Shown: in pieces, positions 1-9,162 of the stretch | Numbering within the stretch: position 1 is the stretch's first letter | Layout: every line of letters begins with the position of its first letter | NCBI GenBank assembly: GCA_015061945.1 | Contig: SUVP01000001.1 | Coordinates: forward strand, 186,001 to 250,000 | From: Opitutales bacterium | Lineage (GTDB): Bacteria; Verrucomicrobiota; Verrucomicrobiia; Opitutales; Intestinicryptomonadaceae | DNA length: 64,000 nucleotides | Direction of reading: 5' to 3' | The notes under the pieces: model-generated | What the model saw: only the letters and a program-made list of their open reading frames with translations | Told to the model about the DNA's origin: nothing | Database searches by the model: none | Program-made: the position numbers and the translations under genes

Positions 1-680
1 AGGTCGAAAAAAAGACATCGCAAGGCGGACTTTCTCTCAACCCCGACGCTCTCAAAAAAGCTGTCGATGAATTGAAATCCACCTGCCAAATACTCGGCAC
101 ACCTCAACCCGACATCACACCAGACCTCATCTTGAAAATCGACGAACGCCTCTCCCAAAACGCTTCTCAAGCCGATTGGGAAGACGCTTGGGCTGATGTT
201 GAACCTGCCCTTTCACAAGCTGTCGCACAACTCGAAGAAATGCAAGACGCAGAAGGTAAAGAATTGAAAGCCGACCTTACTATGCGTTTGCAACTCATCG
301 AAAATTTGGTTTCGCAAGTCGAAGAAAATTCAAAAGGTACTGTCGAAAAATACAAAGAACAACTCTTGCAACGTCTCGCAACATCTGGTCTTGAACTCGA
401 CCCTAACGACGAACGTGTACTCAAAGAAATCTGTCTCTTTGCCGATAGATGCGACATTTGCGAGGAAATCACTCGCCTAAAAAGCCACATCAAACAATTC
501 CTCTCAACAATGGAAGAACAAGATGCTGTCGGCAGAAAAATGGACTTCATCTGTCAAGAAATGGGGCGTGAAATTAACACAACTGCAAGCAAAGCAAATT
601 CTCTCGAACTCACAAAGCTCGCAATTGAACTAAAAAACGAACTCGAAAGAATCCGCGAACAAACCCAAAATATTTTATAG
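1..680 (+). CDS. YicC/YloC family endoribonuclease, C-terminal part (5' end outside window)
   Basis: The frame is open from base 3 to a TAG at 678-680, so this is the 3' part of a gene that begins upstream; the first in-window start-like codon (TTG at 72) is internal. About 225 residues are visible. The C-terminal 70 residues match the YicC/YloC (DUF1732) signature: a G-R-K-x-D-F-x-x-Q-E-M-x-R-E-x-N-T block followed by S-K-A-N and an E-L-E-x-I-R-E-Q-x-Q-N-I end. The family comprises single-strand endoribonucleases acting in RNA turnover. In many bacteria yicC sits beside gmk; here gmk is about 16 kb away. Three hairpins follow the stop codon. The identification rests on the C-terminal motif and I am fairly sure of it. 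Confidence 0.85.
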   Translation, partial: VEKKTSQGGLSLNPDALKKAVDELKSTCQILGTPQPDITPDLILKIDERLSQNASQADWEDAWADVEPALSQAVAQLEEMQDAEGKELKADLTMRLQLIENLVSQVEENSKGTVEKYKEQLLQRLATSGLELDPNDERVLKEICLFADRCDICEEITRLKSHIKQFLSTMEEQDAVGRKMDFICQEMGREINTTASKANSLELTKLAIELKNELERIREQTQNIL

Positions 681-686
681 ACGGGC

Positions 687-811
687 ACCGGCGGACATTG
701 CTAACGCAATCGTCCTTTGAAACGGGTTGCCGATTTTACAGAAAAACTGCCAATGCGTTGGCTGTTTTTCGTTTAGTGTTTTTAATGTGAATACCGACGG
801 ACATTGCTAAC
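687..811. repeat. Two copies of a 19-bp repeat beside tandem terminators
   Basis: ACCGGCGGACATTGCTAAC (687-705) recurs at 793-811 with one mismatch (G to A at the fifth base). Each copy is followed at different distances by a G-T-T-G-G hairpin arm, a T tract and T-A-G-T-G. The first copy can fold with GCAATCGTCC just downstream (694-715). The arrangement looks like an imperfect duplication of a terminator module. Confidence 0.6.
742..769 (+). terminator. Intrinsic terminator 1 downstream of yicC
   Basis: A 12-bp stem with one mismatch (AAAAACTGCCAA with TTGGCTGTTTTT) and a short loop, ending in a run of five T. It is the first of three consecutive hairpins after the YicC stop codon. Confidence 0.7.
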
Positions 812-832
812 TGAAATGTGTTGGCAGTTTTT
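804..832 (+). terminator. Intrinsic terminator 2 downstream of yicC
   Basis: TTGCTAAC pairs with GTTGGCAG with G-U pairs across an eight-base loop, followed by TTTTTAGTTTT. The 5' arm is the end of the second copy of the 19-bp repeat. Confidence 0.55.
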
Positions 833-858
833 AGTTTTAGTGCAAAGAAAAGTATACC

Positions 859-891
859 AAAAAAACTCTCCAAAATGTTGGAGAGTTTTTT
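859..891. terminator. Bidirectional terminator between yicC and the PEP-CTERM gene
   Basis: CTCTCCAA (866-873) pairs perfectly with TTGGAGAG (878-885), and the stem is extended by an A tract on one side and a T tract on the other. It can therefore end transcription of yicC on the plus strand and of the minus-strand gene at 918-1868. Confidence 0.85.
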
Positions 892-917
892 GTAGTGTTT
901 TAAATCTGTATTATGTT

Positions 918-1868
918 TTATTTACGTCTACGATAAATTGCTAAACAGAGTGCTAACGCACCTAAAATCATTGCCCATTCGGCTGGTTCTGGAACTGCTA
1001 CCCCATAAAGCTTATAACCACCATCAACGGCTTCCCATTTAAGATTTTGAAGTGCATTACCATCTACATCGACAAACGATGCAATCTGTTTCTTTGAACC
1101 TGAATTGATAGTCAATCTAGAATCTGACTCACTCCACAAATATGTATTCGAATAAAAACTATCGTCAGTTAGGAACATCATCGAACCATCGAGCAATCCA
1201 TTTTCTATTTTGAATGTTACAGTTCCGCTATCATCATTCAATAGAGAAACACCTGTTACAGTAAAGAGAGCGTCATTAGTAATATTGACAGAATAAATTG
1301 AGTTAGCACGAGAATCTAATGCAAAACTTTGGTTGCAATTCATATTGATTACAAGTTCGCGTTGACCACCAGCAACACCAACTACCATTTTCTTTTCGCT
1401 AATGCCATACTCTTTCCAAAGGTTGAGAGTTGTTGTCTTCGCATTTGAAAATAATTTATGTGCTCTAAACTTATTCGCTGTCGATTCAATAGTAAGAGTA
1501 AACTCATCAGCACCATTAATAATACCAAAGCTTGCACTTGAATAAATAATAAATGATGCACCATCTTTTATTGTAAGCGATGAATTTCCTTCTACTGCTA
1601 CAATATAAGTACCACCACCAACAGTCAACCCAGCTGAATTTGTTGTTCCAACAACTAAGTTTTTGCTTGTTCCAGAACAAGTTAAATTTGCTTCATACAA
1701 CCACAAATTGTCATATGTATTTGAAGTTGAATTTGTGTATGTACCAGTTATTTGGGGCGTAGTTATGGAAGGATTTTGAGAATATGGAACATCTAAAGTC
1801 AAACCTGCAAACGATTGAGTCGCCACACAAACGATTAATGAAAGTAAAAATGTGAATTTTGTTTTCAT
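918..1868 (-). CDS. PEP-CTERM-type secreted repeat/beta-helix protein
   Basis: A 316-residue protein. The start is placed at the ATG ending at 1868, because the residues before it are not signal-like while M-K-T-K-F plus a hydrophobic stretch and A-x-A-type end make a Sec signal peptide; the longer frame starts at 1910. The middle is rich in Ser, Thr, Asn and Gly with beta-strand-like patterns, as in passenger-type adhesins. The C terminus has the sorting tag: V-P-E-P, a hydrophobic helix, then R-R-R-K. PEP-CTERM proteins are known to be processed by exosortase and delivered to the outer surface or exopolysaccharide; no exosortase gene lies in this window. The ligand cannot be told. No Shine-Dalgarno is visible. 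It ends into the 859-891 terminator. Confidence 0.8.
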   Translation of the reverse strand: MKTKFTFLLSLIVCVATQSFAGLTLDVPYSQNPSITTPQITGTYTNSTSNTYDNLWLYEANLTCSGTSKNLVVGTTNSAGLTVGGGTYIVAVEGNSSLTIKDGASFIIYSSASFGIINGADEFTLTIESTANKFRAHKLFSNAKTTTLNLWKEYGISEKKMVVGVAGGQRELVINMNCNQSFALDSRANSIYSVNITNDALFTVTGVSLLNDDSGTVTFKIENGLLDGSMMFLTDDSFYSNTYLWSESDSRLTINSGSKKQIASFVDVDGNALQNLKWEAVDGGYKLYGVAVPEPAEWAMILGALALCLAIYRRRK

Positions 1869-2005
1869 AGTATAAATAGAAAAAAAGAAAATCCCAACAT
1901 AAGTCAACAATTTTTGTTAAAACACAAAACACATACAATGATATTTTTCTATAATTACAAACAAGTTACAGAACATATATTCATTTATACTTTTATATAT
2001 AAAAA

Positions 2006-4018
2006 CTATTTTTCTATTTTAAGATTTACTTTTGAATCTGTTTTGCAGTTTACAAACAGGACAAATTTTGAATTTGATAGTTCGTCGAATCTTGAAAAGA
2101 AGAAATCTTTACCTCTTATAAGTTGCTTGCCATTTATGCTAACAGTCGGATTTTCGATATCCCAATTTTCGACAATCACAGCTAAATTATATATTGGGGA
2201 ATCTTTCGATGCGTCAAAATTCATTTCAAAAACGGAAACATCTTTTTTGTTTTTTGAAATTAGATATGCTCTTTGATAGACATCATATTTTGGTTGAGTG
2301 AAAGCGTCATTATTTGTCGACGCTTTCGCTGGGAAATTCCACGATTTTGCCAAAGGTAAAAGCGTATCAATTTTAGAATCAGTCATACCAAACATTTGTC
2401 GAACAGCATATGAGTTTTTGCCGATTTTCTCATACTTTTGCTTTGCACCGACAGTCTCTGCAAGCGATGTATGCGTTGGTCTGTCTACATCGGGGACATA
2501 TCGTTGACCATCGTTTTTGAATTGCGTTACAGGGTAATGGTTTCGGCAATGATATGGTGTTTGTTTAGTCCATAAGCCATGCAAAAGGAATGAGCGAGTT
2601 GTACGAGTCGGTTCAAAAATCGAGAATGGTTTATATTTTGATTTTATGTTTACAATTTGAATCGGCATAACATCGGGCTTATCGAAGTTTGGCGAGCCAT
2701 CGAGCCAAGAATACGATGCCGTATTGCCCTGCATATCTGAAAAAGTCATCGCATATTTTTCGAGATTATCAGTTGGGCGAGTTCCAGGTTGATTTATCAA
2801 AATCGTCTCTTGGAATTGGTATCCCCATTGTTTACGTTTTTCATAATTTGAAGAATGCAAAATTTGTTTACGAACACCTACTCCGTCGGGATAAATTGCG
2901 AAGTATTCATCGACCCATTCGCCCCAGCCAGTTTCGTCTTCATCTCTTATTTGATTGAGGACATTAGTCATCGCATATCGCCAATGAATTAGTACACGAG
3001 CTTCGCCATTTTCAACAACCCTAATATGCGAGTATCTGCATTGTTTATCGCTCATAACTTCGGAGCATTCGCCATTACGGAAATTTTCAAGGCTTTGGTC
3101 GGTCAACCAAATATCATTTTCAGAAGCCCAAACAGGAACATATCCCATACCACGCCAGAAGATATATTTTATGGGCTTATCGGGGAAACGCACAACAACA
3201 TCTGAATGTTCTGCCACACGCCAAAGATTATCCCAAGTTGGCTCAAATTTCAGCGTTGAGTGGTACGCACCAAATTTTGCACAAGGCAAGTTTGCACAAG
3301 GTAATTTGGGGAATTTCAATCCAGAATCTTTATTTATATTTTCAGATTTTTTTACATTTTCTAAAATCGATTGGAAGAAATTTAAATCAGAAATTCGCAA
3401 GTCGGCAATGATACCATCAAACCTAAAATACGATTTCAACGATGCGTGTTTGGCAATCCCAGCCGAAGTTTTAACGCTCAATGGAATTTGGGTTCTCCCT
3501 ATTTCAACTGGAGCATTTGAGAAATCAAATGTTCCACGAGCTTTCTTTTTTGCCGATTCTTTTCCGTTGATAAAAATTCTGACAAACTCGCCGTCAAACG
3601 ATGCTCCGATATGCGACCATTTCAACAATGGAATTTTTTTTGAAGTAATAAGTTGTTTGGTCGGAGAGCCGTTTATTGTATACGAAAATTCAATCGTACC
3701 ATCTTTGCGTATACCTAAAATCCAGCCACGTTCAGAGTCAATCGAGTTTGCGATTGCCCCAGTATTACCAGCATACATACGCGGTGCAACCCAAGCCGAA
3801 ACGCCCCACGACCCAGCAATAATGGGAGATTCACGCCAAATCAATTTTGAATTATATTCATTTACAAACACACCTTTGCCAAATGGTGTATCGACAGCGT
3901 CCACGTTTTCGTACAATTTTGCTGAAGTCAAACCATCAAAAGAATATCTAACACACTCTTTGGCTAACAACAAATTTGATGAAATAAAAGCAATTAAAAA
4001 AAGTATAAATTTAGTCAT
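2006..4018 (-). CDS. Secreted LamG (concanavalin A-like) domain protein
   Basis: 670 residues from the ATG ending at 4018. The frame runs 98 codons further upstream, but only this start gives a signal peptide (M-T-K-F, a hydrophobic stretch, L-L-L-A-K). Residues about 20-190 form a LamG/concanavalin A-like fold: an R-Y-S-F-D-G opening, W-x-V-S-A-W-V, a W-S-H-I-G-A-S-F-D-G core strand, then an I-x-I-N-G-K turn. A second large domain of about 400 residues is rich in Trp and Tyr (W-R-G-M-G-Y, W-G-E-W-V-D-E-Y). I do not know a characterised enzyme for it; similar architectures occur among putative polysaccharide-acting secreted proteins of Planctomycetes and Verrucomicrobia. It is divergent from the 4098 gene, with about 80 bp between them. 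A glycan substrate is an inference. Confidence 0.7.
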   Translation of the reverse strand: MTKFILFLIAFISSNLLLAKECVRYSFDGLTSAKLYENVDAVDTPFGKGVFVNEYNSKLIWRESPIIAGSWGVSAWVAPRMYAGNTGAIANSIDSERGWILGIRKDGTIEFSYTINGSPTKQLITSKKIPLLKWSHIGASFDGEFVRIFINGKESAKKKARGTFDFSNAPVEIGRTQIPLSVKTSAGIAKHASLKSYFRFDGIIADLRISDLNFFQSILENVKKSENINKDSGLKFPKLPCANLPCAKFGAYHSTLKFEPTWDNLWRVAEHSDVVVRFPDKPIKYIFWRGMGYVPVWASENDIWLTDQSLENFRNGECSEVMSDKQCRYSHIRVVENGEARVLIHWRYAMTNVLNQIRDEDETGWGEWVDEYFAIYPDGVGVRKQILHSSNYEKRKQWGYQFQETILINQPGTRPTDNLEKYAMTFSDMQGNTASYSWLDGSPNFDKPDVMPIQIVNIKSKYKPFSIFEPTRTTRSFLLHGLWTKQTPYHCRNHYPVTQFKNDGQRYVPDVDRPTHTSLAETVGAKQKYEKIGKNSYAVRQMFGMTDSKIDTLLPLAKSWNFPAKASTNNDAFTQPKYDVYQRAYLISKNKKDVSVFEMNFDASKDSPIYNLAVIVENWDIENPTVSINGKQLIRGKDFFFSRFDELSNSKFVLFVNCKTDSKVNLKIEK

Positions 4019-4097
4019 ACAAAAAAAGATTAATCTGTTTATTTTTGATGTCAAATTTATCTCGACATAAACACCGACATCACCGATACTAAAACCT

Positions 4098-5300
4098 ATG
4101 GAATATACGGGCAAATATGTATTACAAAAAGTTGTAAACACTCTTACAGCTTGTACGATTTTTTGTGCGTACACAACTACAACAAATCTGTTCGCAACAG
4201 AAATTATGGCAGGTAAAGCCGACACATTTATATCGCAAGCTATGCCAAAGGGTGAATTTTCAAAATCAGAATTTTTGGCAATCAGTCGCGACGCTAACGA
4301 AAAAACAATCACCTATATTCCTTTTGAATTCGACGCACAACATATCGGGATACAACCAACTCGTGATAGAATCAACGACGCCACGCTAACATTGTTTGTA
4401 AAATCGTTCCCGTCTATGCCGAAAAGCAACGCAATCGGTTCAGACGGCACGCCAAATGTCTCGACAACTCTTACCGAAGACTCGCCCGATGTCTCCGCAA
4501 AAAAAATCCAAGAAAACGTACAAGATAAAATCGATTCTGCTGAAGATACCGTCATAAGAATAGAAGTTTACGGAGTTATCGACGACGAAACTTTAACAGC
4601 CGATTCAAAACATTTCCGTTTTTCGTGGGATGGCAAGCACGATGCCCCTGCCCCAAAACACAATACAATGGACGATCAACTTGAAAAAGGCGGAATCACA
4701 AAACTCGGCACGATTGAAATAGACATCTCAAAAGATGATTACGACGATGGCGACAGAGTCGAATTTAAAAGCGATGAATTGACCGATTACCTTAACTTCT
4801 GCTACGGCATAACAATCGCACGCGAAGAAACACCTAAATTCAATTCCTCGCTTGAATATATTAGAAACGCAACATTCATATTGCGTCAAGAGTCAGGGCC
4901 AAGTGCGATTCTGTTTTACTCGGCAGATTCGCTCGGCGAAGAATCGGACAAACAAGAAAGTGGCGAAATATCAAAAGAACAAAAAGCAAAGGATGAAAAA
5001 GAAGAAGAAATTTCTTCGCCAAATATTCTCCCACGCGATGCAAAAGAACAAGAGAAATTATTGAAAAAAGAACGGGCAAAAGAAATCAAAGAAGTAGAAA
5101 AAATAGTCGCAAAAAAAATGGAATCAAAAGACGAACACTTGCAGTTTTCTTTGATTCACGATGTCCCGACAGATTCGGACGACGAAAAGTCCGACAAACA
5201 ACAAGAGAAAAAGGGCAATCAGCCCGATAATGAAGAACAAAAGCCCGACTTGCGTCCACGTATCAATTTTGAATTCCGTGCCGATACAATCGACCAATAA
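4098..5300 (+). CDS. Secreted protein with DNRLRE/CBM96-like domain and charged tail
   Basis: 400 residues. An N-terminal hydrophobic segment (about 12-32) ending in F-A-T-E is probably a signal peptide. The next 80 residues follow the DNRLRE/CBM96-like pattern: A-D-T-F-I, then the repeated idea of a conserved strand Y-I-P-F-E-F-D and a conserved A-T-L-T-L-F-V strand. A second beta-rich part follows to about residue 265 (ending A-I-L-F-Y-S-A). The last 130 residues are Lys/Glu/Asp-rich, probably disordered or coiled coil. The DNRLRE assignment is by pattern only. It lies divergent from the LamG gene and just upstream of the moxR/bat operon, separated by 135 bp without a clear terminator. Confidence 0.55.
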   Translation: MEYTGKYVLQKVVNTLTACTIFCAYTTTTNLFATEIMAGKADTFISQAMPKGEFSKSEFLAISRDANEKTITYIPFEFDAQHIGIQPTRDRINDATLTLFVKSFPSMPKSNAIGSDGTPNVSTTLTEDSPDVSAKKIQENVQDKIDSAEDTVIRIEVYGVIDDETLTADSKHFRFSWDGKHDAPAPKHNTMDDQLEKGGITKLGTIEIDISKDDYDDGDRVEFKSDELTDYLNFCYGITIAREETPKFNSSLEYIRNATFILRQESGPSAILFYSADSLGEESDKQESGEISKEQKAKDEKEEEISSPNILPRDAKEQEKLLKKERAKEIKEVEKIVAKKMESKDEHLQFSLIHDVPTDSDDEKSDKQQEKKGNQPDNEEQKPDLRPRINFEFRADTIDQ

Positions 5301-5435
5301 GTGCAAACAACATCTTATCTCGCATACAAAAATGCCGACAAAAAATTTTCGGAACTTTAGTTGAAATATCTTTGTCCGAAATAACTAACAACATAAAACA
5401 ATTTTCCGATTTTAATAAAAACCAAATAAAAAATT

Positions 5436-6428
5436 ATGAGCACAAACTTAAGCGAAATAAACGATAAAGTGAAGTCAGCATCAGACTGGACATTCCTCCT
5501 CAGAAACGAAATTGCCAAAAATGTCGTCGGGCAAAAATATCTTATCGACCGACTCCTAACCGGCATTCTCGCAAATGGACACGTTTTGCTCGAAGGCGTT
5601 CCAGGTTTGGCAAAGACGCTCGCTGTAAAAACAATGGCATCGGCAATGGATGCAAAATTCAGCAGAATCCAATTCACACCTGACCTTCTCCCAGCAGATA
5701 TAGTTGGTACTCTAATTTACAATCAGCAAAAAGGCGAGTTCCTCACACAAAAAGGTCCAGTTTTTGCAAACATAGTTTTGGCTGACGAAATCAATCGTGC
5801 ACCAGCAAAAGTTCAAAGTGCATTGCTTGAAGCTATGCAAGAACGTCAAGTTACAATAGGTGGAGAAACTTTTGCATTGCCCGAACCTTTCCTTGTTTTA
5901 GCAACACAAAACCCAATCGACCAAGAAGGGACATACACACTCCCAGAAGCACAAGTAGACCGCTTTATGCTCAAGCTGAAAGTCGGCTATCCCGACAAAA
6001 AAGAAGAACGCTTGATTCTCGACTTGATGGCAAAGACAAGAGTTGTCGATGCAATCAATACAATCGTCACGCCCGAAAAGATTATGAAATCGCGTGAGAT
6101 TGTTGACGAAATTTATATCGACGACAAAATCAAAGACTACATTGTCGATATTGTCTTTGCAACACGAGAACCCGAAAAGAACGGACTTGCAGAGCTTTCA
6201 AATATGATTCAATTTGGTGCAAGCCCACGTGCGACAATCGCATTGACACTTGCCTCAAAAGCACACGCATTCCTCGAAGGTCGTGGATATGTCGTTCCAC
6301 AAGACATCAAGGACATAGCTCCTGACGTTTTGCGACACAGAATTATAGTTACCTACGAAGCAGAAGCTGAAGGTATCACAAGCGAAGACATTATCGCAAA
6401 AGTTTTGAACAGAGTTGCTGTTCCATAA
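5436..6428 (+). CDS. moxR: MoxR-family AAA+ ATPase
   Basis: 330 residues. Walker A is G-V-P-G-L-A-K-T (about 54-61). Walker B is L-A-D-E-I-N-R-A, followed by the sensor region A-T-Q-N-P-I-D-Q-E-G-T-Y and L-P-E-A-Q-V-D-R-F, which is diagnostic of MoxR. MoxR ATPases act as chaperone-like factors that work with von Willebrand factor A (VWA) proteins in the envelope. The gene opens the bat operon: the DUF58 gene follows after 18 bp and the rest overlap. No Shine-Dalgarno precedes the ATG. I am confident of the family; the client protein is unknown but is probably a Bat VWA protein. Confidence 0.95.
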   Translation: MSTNLSEINDKVKSASDWTFLLRNEIAKNVVGQKYLIDRLLTGILANGHVLLEGVPGLAKTLAVKTMASAMDAKFSRIQFTPDLLPADIVGTLIYNQQKGEFLTQKGPVFANIVLADEINRAPAKVQSALLEAMQERQVTIGGETFALPEPFLVLATQNPIDQEGTYTLPEAQVDRFMLKLKVGYPDKKEERLILDLMAKTRVVDAINTIVTPEKIMKSREIVDEIYIDDKIKDYIVDIVFATREPEKNGLAELSNMIQFGASPRATIALTLASKAHAFLEGRGYVVPQDIKDIAPDVLRHRIIVTYEAEAEGITSEDIIAKVLNRVAVP

Positions 6429-6446
6429 TAAAAATTTCTCGCACAA

Positions 6447-7367
6447 ATGAGCGACAATATCACAGAGATGCTCAAGAAGGTGCGTCAAATTGAAATCCGC
6501 ACCAACAAGCAGGTCAGCGAAGCACTCGCAGGAGCATACCACAGTGTCTTTAAAGGGCGTGGTATGGACTTTGAAGAAGCACGAGAGTACCAAGCTGGCG
6601 ATGAAATCCGTTCGATTGATTGGAATGTAACGGCACGCACAGGCAAAGCACACGTCAAAAAATATCGTGAAGAACGAGAACTCACAATGATGATTGTTGT
6701 CGATCTCTCCGCAAGTGGAAGCTTTGGCAGTGGCAATTCGTCAAAACGTGAAATCGCCGCAGAACTCGCAAGTACGCTCGCATTTTCGGCAACTCGCAAC
6801 AATGACAAAGTAGGCTTGGCACTATTCACTGAAGGTGTCGAACAAATACTTCCACCACGCAAGGGCAGACAACATATTTTGCGTATGATTCGTGATGTAC
6901 TCATTTACGAACCACAAAAACATGGAACAAATATCGCATCGGCTCTCGACGAAGTGAATCGAGTCTTGAAACGCAAAGCAATAGTCGTGCTAATTTCCGA
7001 CTTTTTGCAAGGTCCCGACGGCAAAATTCCAAATCCTGACGACCCCACAAAATCAGATGTTTTCAAAGCACTCGACATCACAAACCGTCGCCACGATCTC
7101 GTTTGTTTCGAGATTGTTGACCCACGCGAAACTGCCCTCCCCAACTTGGGCGTCATCACTCTTGAAGACTCGGAAACTGGCGAGATTGTATCGCTGAACA
7201 CAGGCAGTGCGTCGGTTCGCAAGGCTTACGAGCAATATAATCAGAATAGATTAACTGAATTTAAACGTGCATTAACACGCTCAAAAATCGATCTTCTCGA
7301 AGTGAGAACAGATAAACCGTTTATCACCCCGCTACGAAAATTCTTTGAACGTCGGGCAAAACGCTAA
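6447..7367 (+). CDS. DUF58 family protein (VWA-like, MoxR partner)
   Basis: 306 residues, soluble. The DUF58 signature is clear around residues 37-75: G-x-G-M-D-F-E-E-A-R-E-Y-Q, G-D-E-I-R-S-I-D-W-N and A-R-T-G-K, followed by the degenerate MIDAS-like V-V-D-L-S-A-S. DUF58 proteins are almost always encoded directly after moxR and before VWA proteins, as here. Its stop codon shares a base with the next start (TAATG at 7365-7369), so translation is probably coupled. The biochemical role of the family is still poorly defined. Confidence 0.93.
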   Translation: MSDNITEMLKKVRQIEIRTNKQVSEALAGAYHSVFKGRGMDFEEAREYQAGDEIRSIDWNVTARTGKAHVKKYREERELTMMIVVDLSASGSFGSGNSSKREIAAELASTLAFSATRNNDKVGLALFTEGVEQILPPRKGRQHILRMIRDVLIYEPQKHGTNIASALDEVNRVLKRKAIVVLISDFLQGPDGKIPNPDDPTKSDVFKALDITNRRHDLVCFEIVDPRETALPNLGVITLEDSETGEIVSLNTGSASVRKAYEQYNQNRLTEFKRALTRSKIDLLEVRTDKPFITPLRKFFERRAKR

Positions 7368-8128
7368 TGAAAAAAACAATCACATTTCTATTGCTTACAA
7401 TAAGTGCTTACATTGGCATCGCCCAAACGCAAGCAACTCAACCATTACAACAATCGTCGGCTCCACAGATTGCTCCGTTGCAACAAATGCAAATTCCGCA
7501 AGGAATGATTCCCGCAAATGCCCAACAAATGCAGTCTCAGCCGACACCCCCACCACCCGACCCCGAAAAATTCGCATCGCTCTTCCCGAAAATCGAAGGC
7601 GACACATCGAAAATCGGATTGTCATTTTGGGAAGCACATTGGCACTGCGTTTTAATTTTTACAATAGTTGCAATCGCAATAATCGCACTACTTTTGAGAA
7701 AGAAACGCATTGCACCAATTCCGCCAATGGAACGTGCATTGCAACGCATCGCACTTGCACGCCGAGACTCTGAAAAACTTTCCGAAAAATTGTATGCACT
7801 CGAAATCAGCCAAGCTGTCAGAGATTATATCGAAGATAAACACAGCTTGCCTGCCCCCGAACGCACAACAAAAGAATTTTTGCAAATGGCGTCGAGTGCC
7901 GATATTTTCGACGATAACGCCCAAGAACTCCTTCGCAAAATATTGACGCTTTCCGATATGGCAAAGTTTGCCCAGCACTCTTTCCAAAATCAAGAACGCG
8001 ACGAACTCGCCTTGCTTTCTATCGAATTTATCGAAAGCGACGATATAAAAGAAGACAAGAAATCGCCCGCAAATGCAACCGACAAAACAGAAACATCAAC
8101 CAACGAGAAAGGAGAAGAATCAAAATGA
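7367..8128 (+). CDS. DUF4381-type membrane protein of the bat operon
   Basis: 253 residues. There is a signal-like N terminus (about 1-19), then a Pro/Gln-rich linker. One transmembrane helix (about 91-108) is followed by an R-K-K-R stop-transfer, and a cytoplasmic helical domain contains A-L-E-I-S-Q-A-V-R-D-Y-I and P-A-P-E-R-T-T-K-E-F-L. This is the pattern of DUF4381 proteins, which usually lie between DUF58 and BatA genes. It ends with an ATGA overlap with the next gene, and an AAAGGAG inside its last codons serves as the ribosome binding site for BatA. Confidence 0.8.
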   Translation: MKKTITFLLLTISAYIGIAQTQATQPLQQSSAPQIAPLQQMQIPQGMIPANAQQMQSQPTPPPPDPEKFASLFPKIEGDTSKIGLSFWEAHWHCVLIFTIVAIAIIALLLRKKRIAPIPPMERALQRIALARRDSEKLSEKLYALEISQAVRDYIEDKHSLPAPERTTKEFLQMASSADIFDDNAQELLRKILTLSDMAKFAQHSFQNQERDELALLSIEFIESDDIKEDKKSPANATDKTETSTNEKGEESK

Positions 8129-9162
8129 ACTTTGATTTTGCAAATCCTGAATTCCTTTGGGGATTGTTGTTCTTGCCTGTTCTCGCACTTCTCCGTGGAG
8201 CAAGTGGCAAAAGTGGCTCGTTAATTTTCTCGAGTGTTGCTGTCGCAAAAATCGCATCAAAGAAAAACAAAAGCTCGGCTGGATTCTGGAAATTCTTGTT
8301 AACGTTAATCGCACTCGCACTTTTGATAATCGCACTCGCTCGCCCCAGAATTGGGATGGGATACAGCGAAAAAGAAGAAAGCGGTATCGACATAGTTTTG
8401 ACAATAGACGTGTCTGGCTCTATGGCAGGTCTCGATTTCAGTGCAGGACGTTCCCGTCCATTGACTCGCCTCGACGCCGTAAAAGAAGTCGTCAACGCCT
8501 TCATTGAAAAGCGTCCCAACGACAGACTTGGAATGGTAACGTTTGCGGCAAACTCATTTCTCGTATCGCCCATGACACTCAATCACGATTGGCTCAAACA
8601 AAATCTTGAACGAATTGAGATTGGTGTAATTGACGCAAATAGAACAGCAATCGGCTCGGCAATCGGAATGAGTGTAAATAGACTTCGAGATTTAAAGAAA
8701 GCAAAATCGAGAGTAATTATTTTGCTCACAGACGGCGAAAATAATGCGGGAAAAATCTCGCCGATAGCAGCAGCCGAAGCGGCATCGACATACGATACAA
8801 AAATCTATACGATAGCAGCAGGCAGAAGTGGAATCGTTCCAGCGGCAGCACTTAACGATAAACAACAAGTTGTACGCGACCGTGCCGGAAACCCAGTTTA
8901 TGGCGGAGATATGCGAAGCGAAGTCGATGAAGAAACTTTGAAGAAAATTTCTGAAATAACCGGTGGAAAATTTTATCGTGCTACAAATTTAAAGGAACTT
9001 CAAAACATCTATGCTGATATTGATAGATTGGAGAAAACCACTGTAAAACTTCGCAACTTCACATCATACCGCGAACTCTTTCAATACTTCGCTGGAATGG
9101 CAATCGCAATACTCGCATTGAAGCTCATATTAGCAAACACTAAATTCAGAACACTTCCATGA
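8125..9162 (+). CDS. batA: BatA-like VWA-domain membrane protein
   Basis: 345 residues. Two N-terminal membrane segments (about 10-25 and 55-72, the latter ending A-R-P-R) precede a VWA domain whose metal-ion-dependent adhesion site is D-V-S-G-S (95-99); T-D-G-E-N-N is the later acidic motif. A third helix lies near the C terminus (about 317-336). This is the BatA layout. The start is supported by an AAAGGAG eight or so bases upstream. The Bat proteins are known for effects on aerotolerance and envelope integrity, though the molecular job is unsettled. Confidence 0.9.
   Translation: MNFDFANPEFLWGLLFLPVLALLRGASGKSGSLIFSSVAVAKIASKKNKSSAGFWKFLLTLIALALLIIALARPRIGMGYSEKEESGIDIVLTIDVSGSMAGLDFSAGRSRPLTRLDAVKEVVNAFIEKRPNDRLGMVTFAANSFLVSPMTLNHDWLKQNLERIEIGVIDANRTAIGSAIGMSVNRLRDLKKAKSRVIILLTDGENNAGKISPIAAAEAASTYDTKIYTIAAGRSGIVPAAALNDKQQVVRDRAGNPVYGGDMRSEVDEETLKKISEITGGKFYRATNLKELQNIYADIDRLEKTTVKLRNFTSYRELFQYFAGMAIAILALKLILANTKFRTLP

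Noticed and set aside
3171-4070. Plus-strand ORF of 299 codons opposite the LamG gene
   Set aside because: The opposite frame has a signal peptide and a clear LamG pattern, while this one has no recognisable features.
4019-4312. N-terminal extension of the LamG gene to 4312
   Set aside because: It would overlap the start of the divergent 4098 gene and remove the signal peptide at the ATG ending at 4018.
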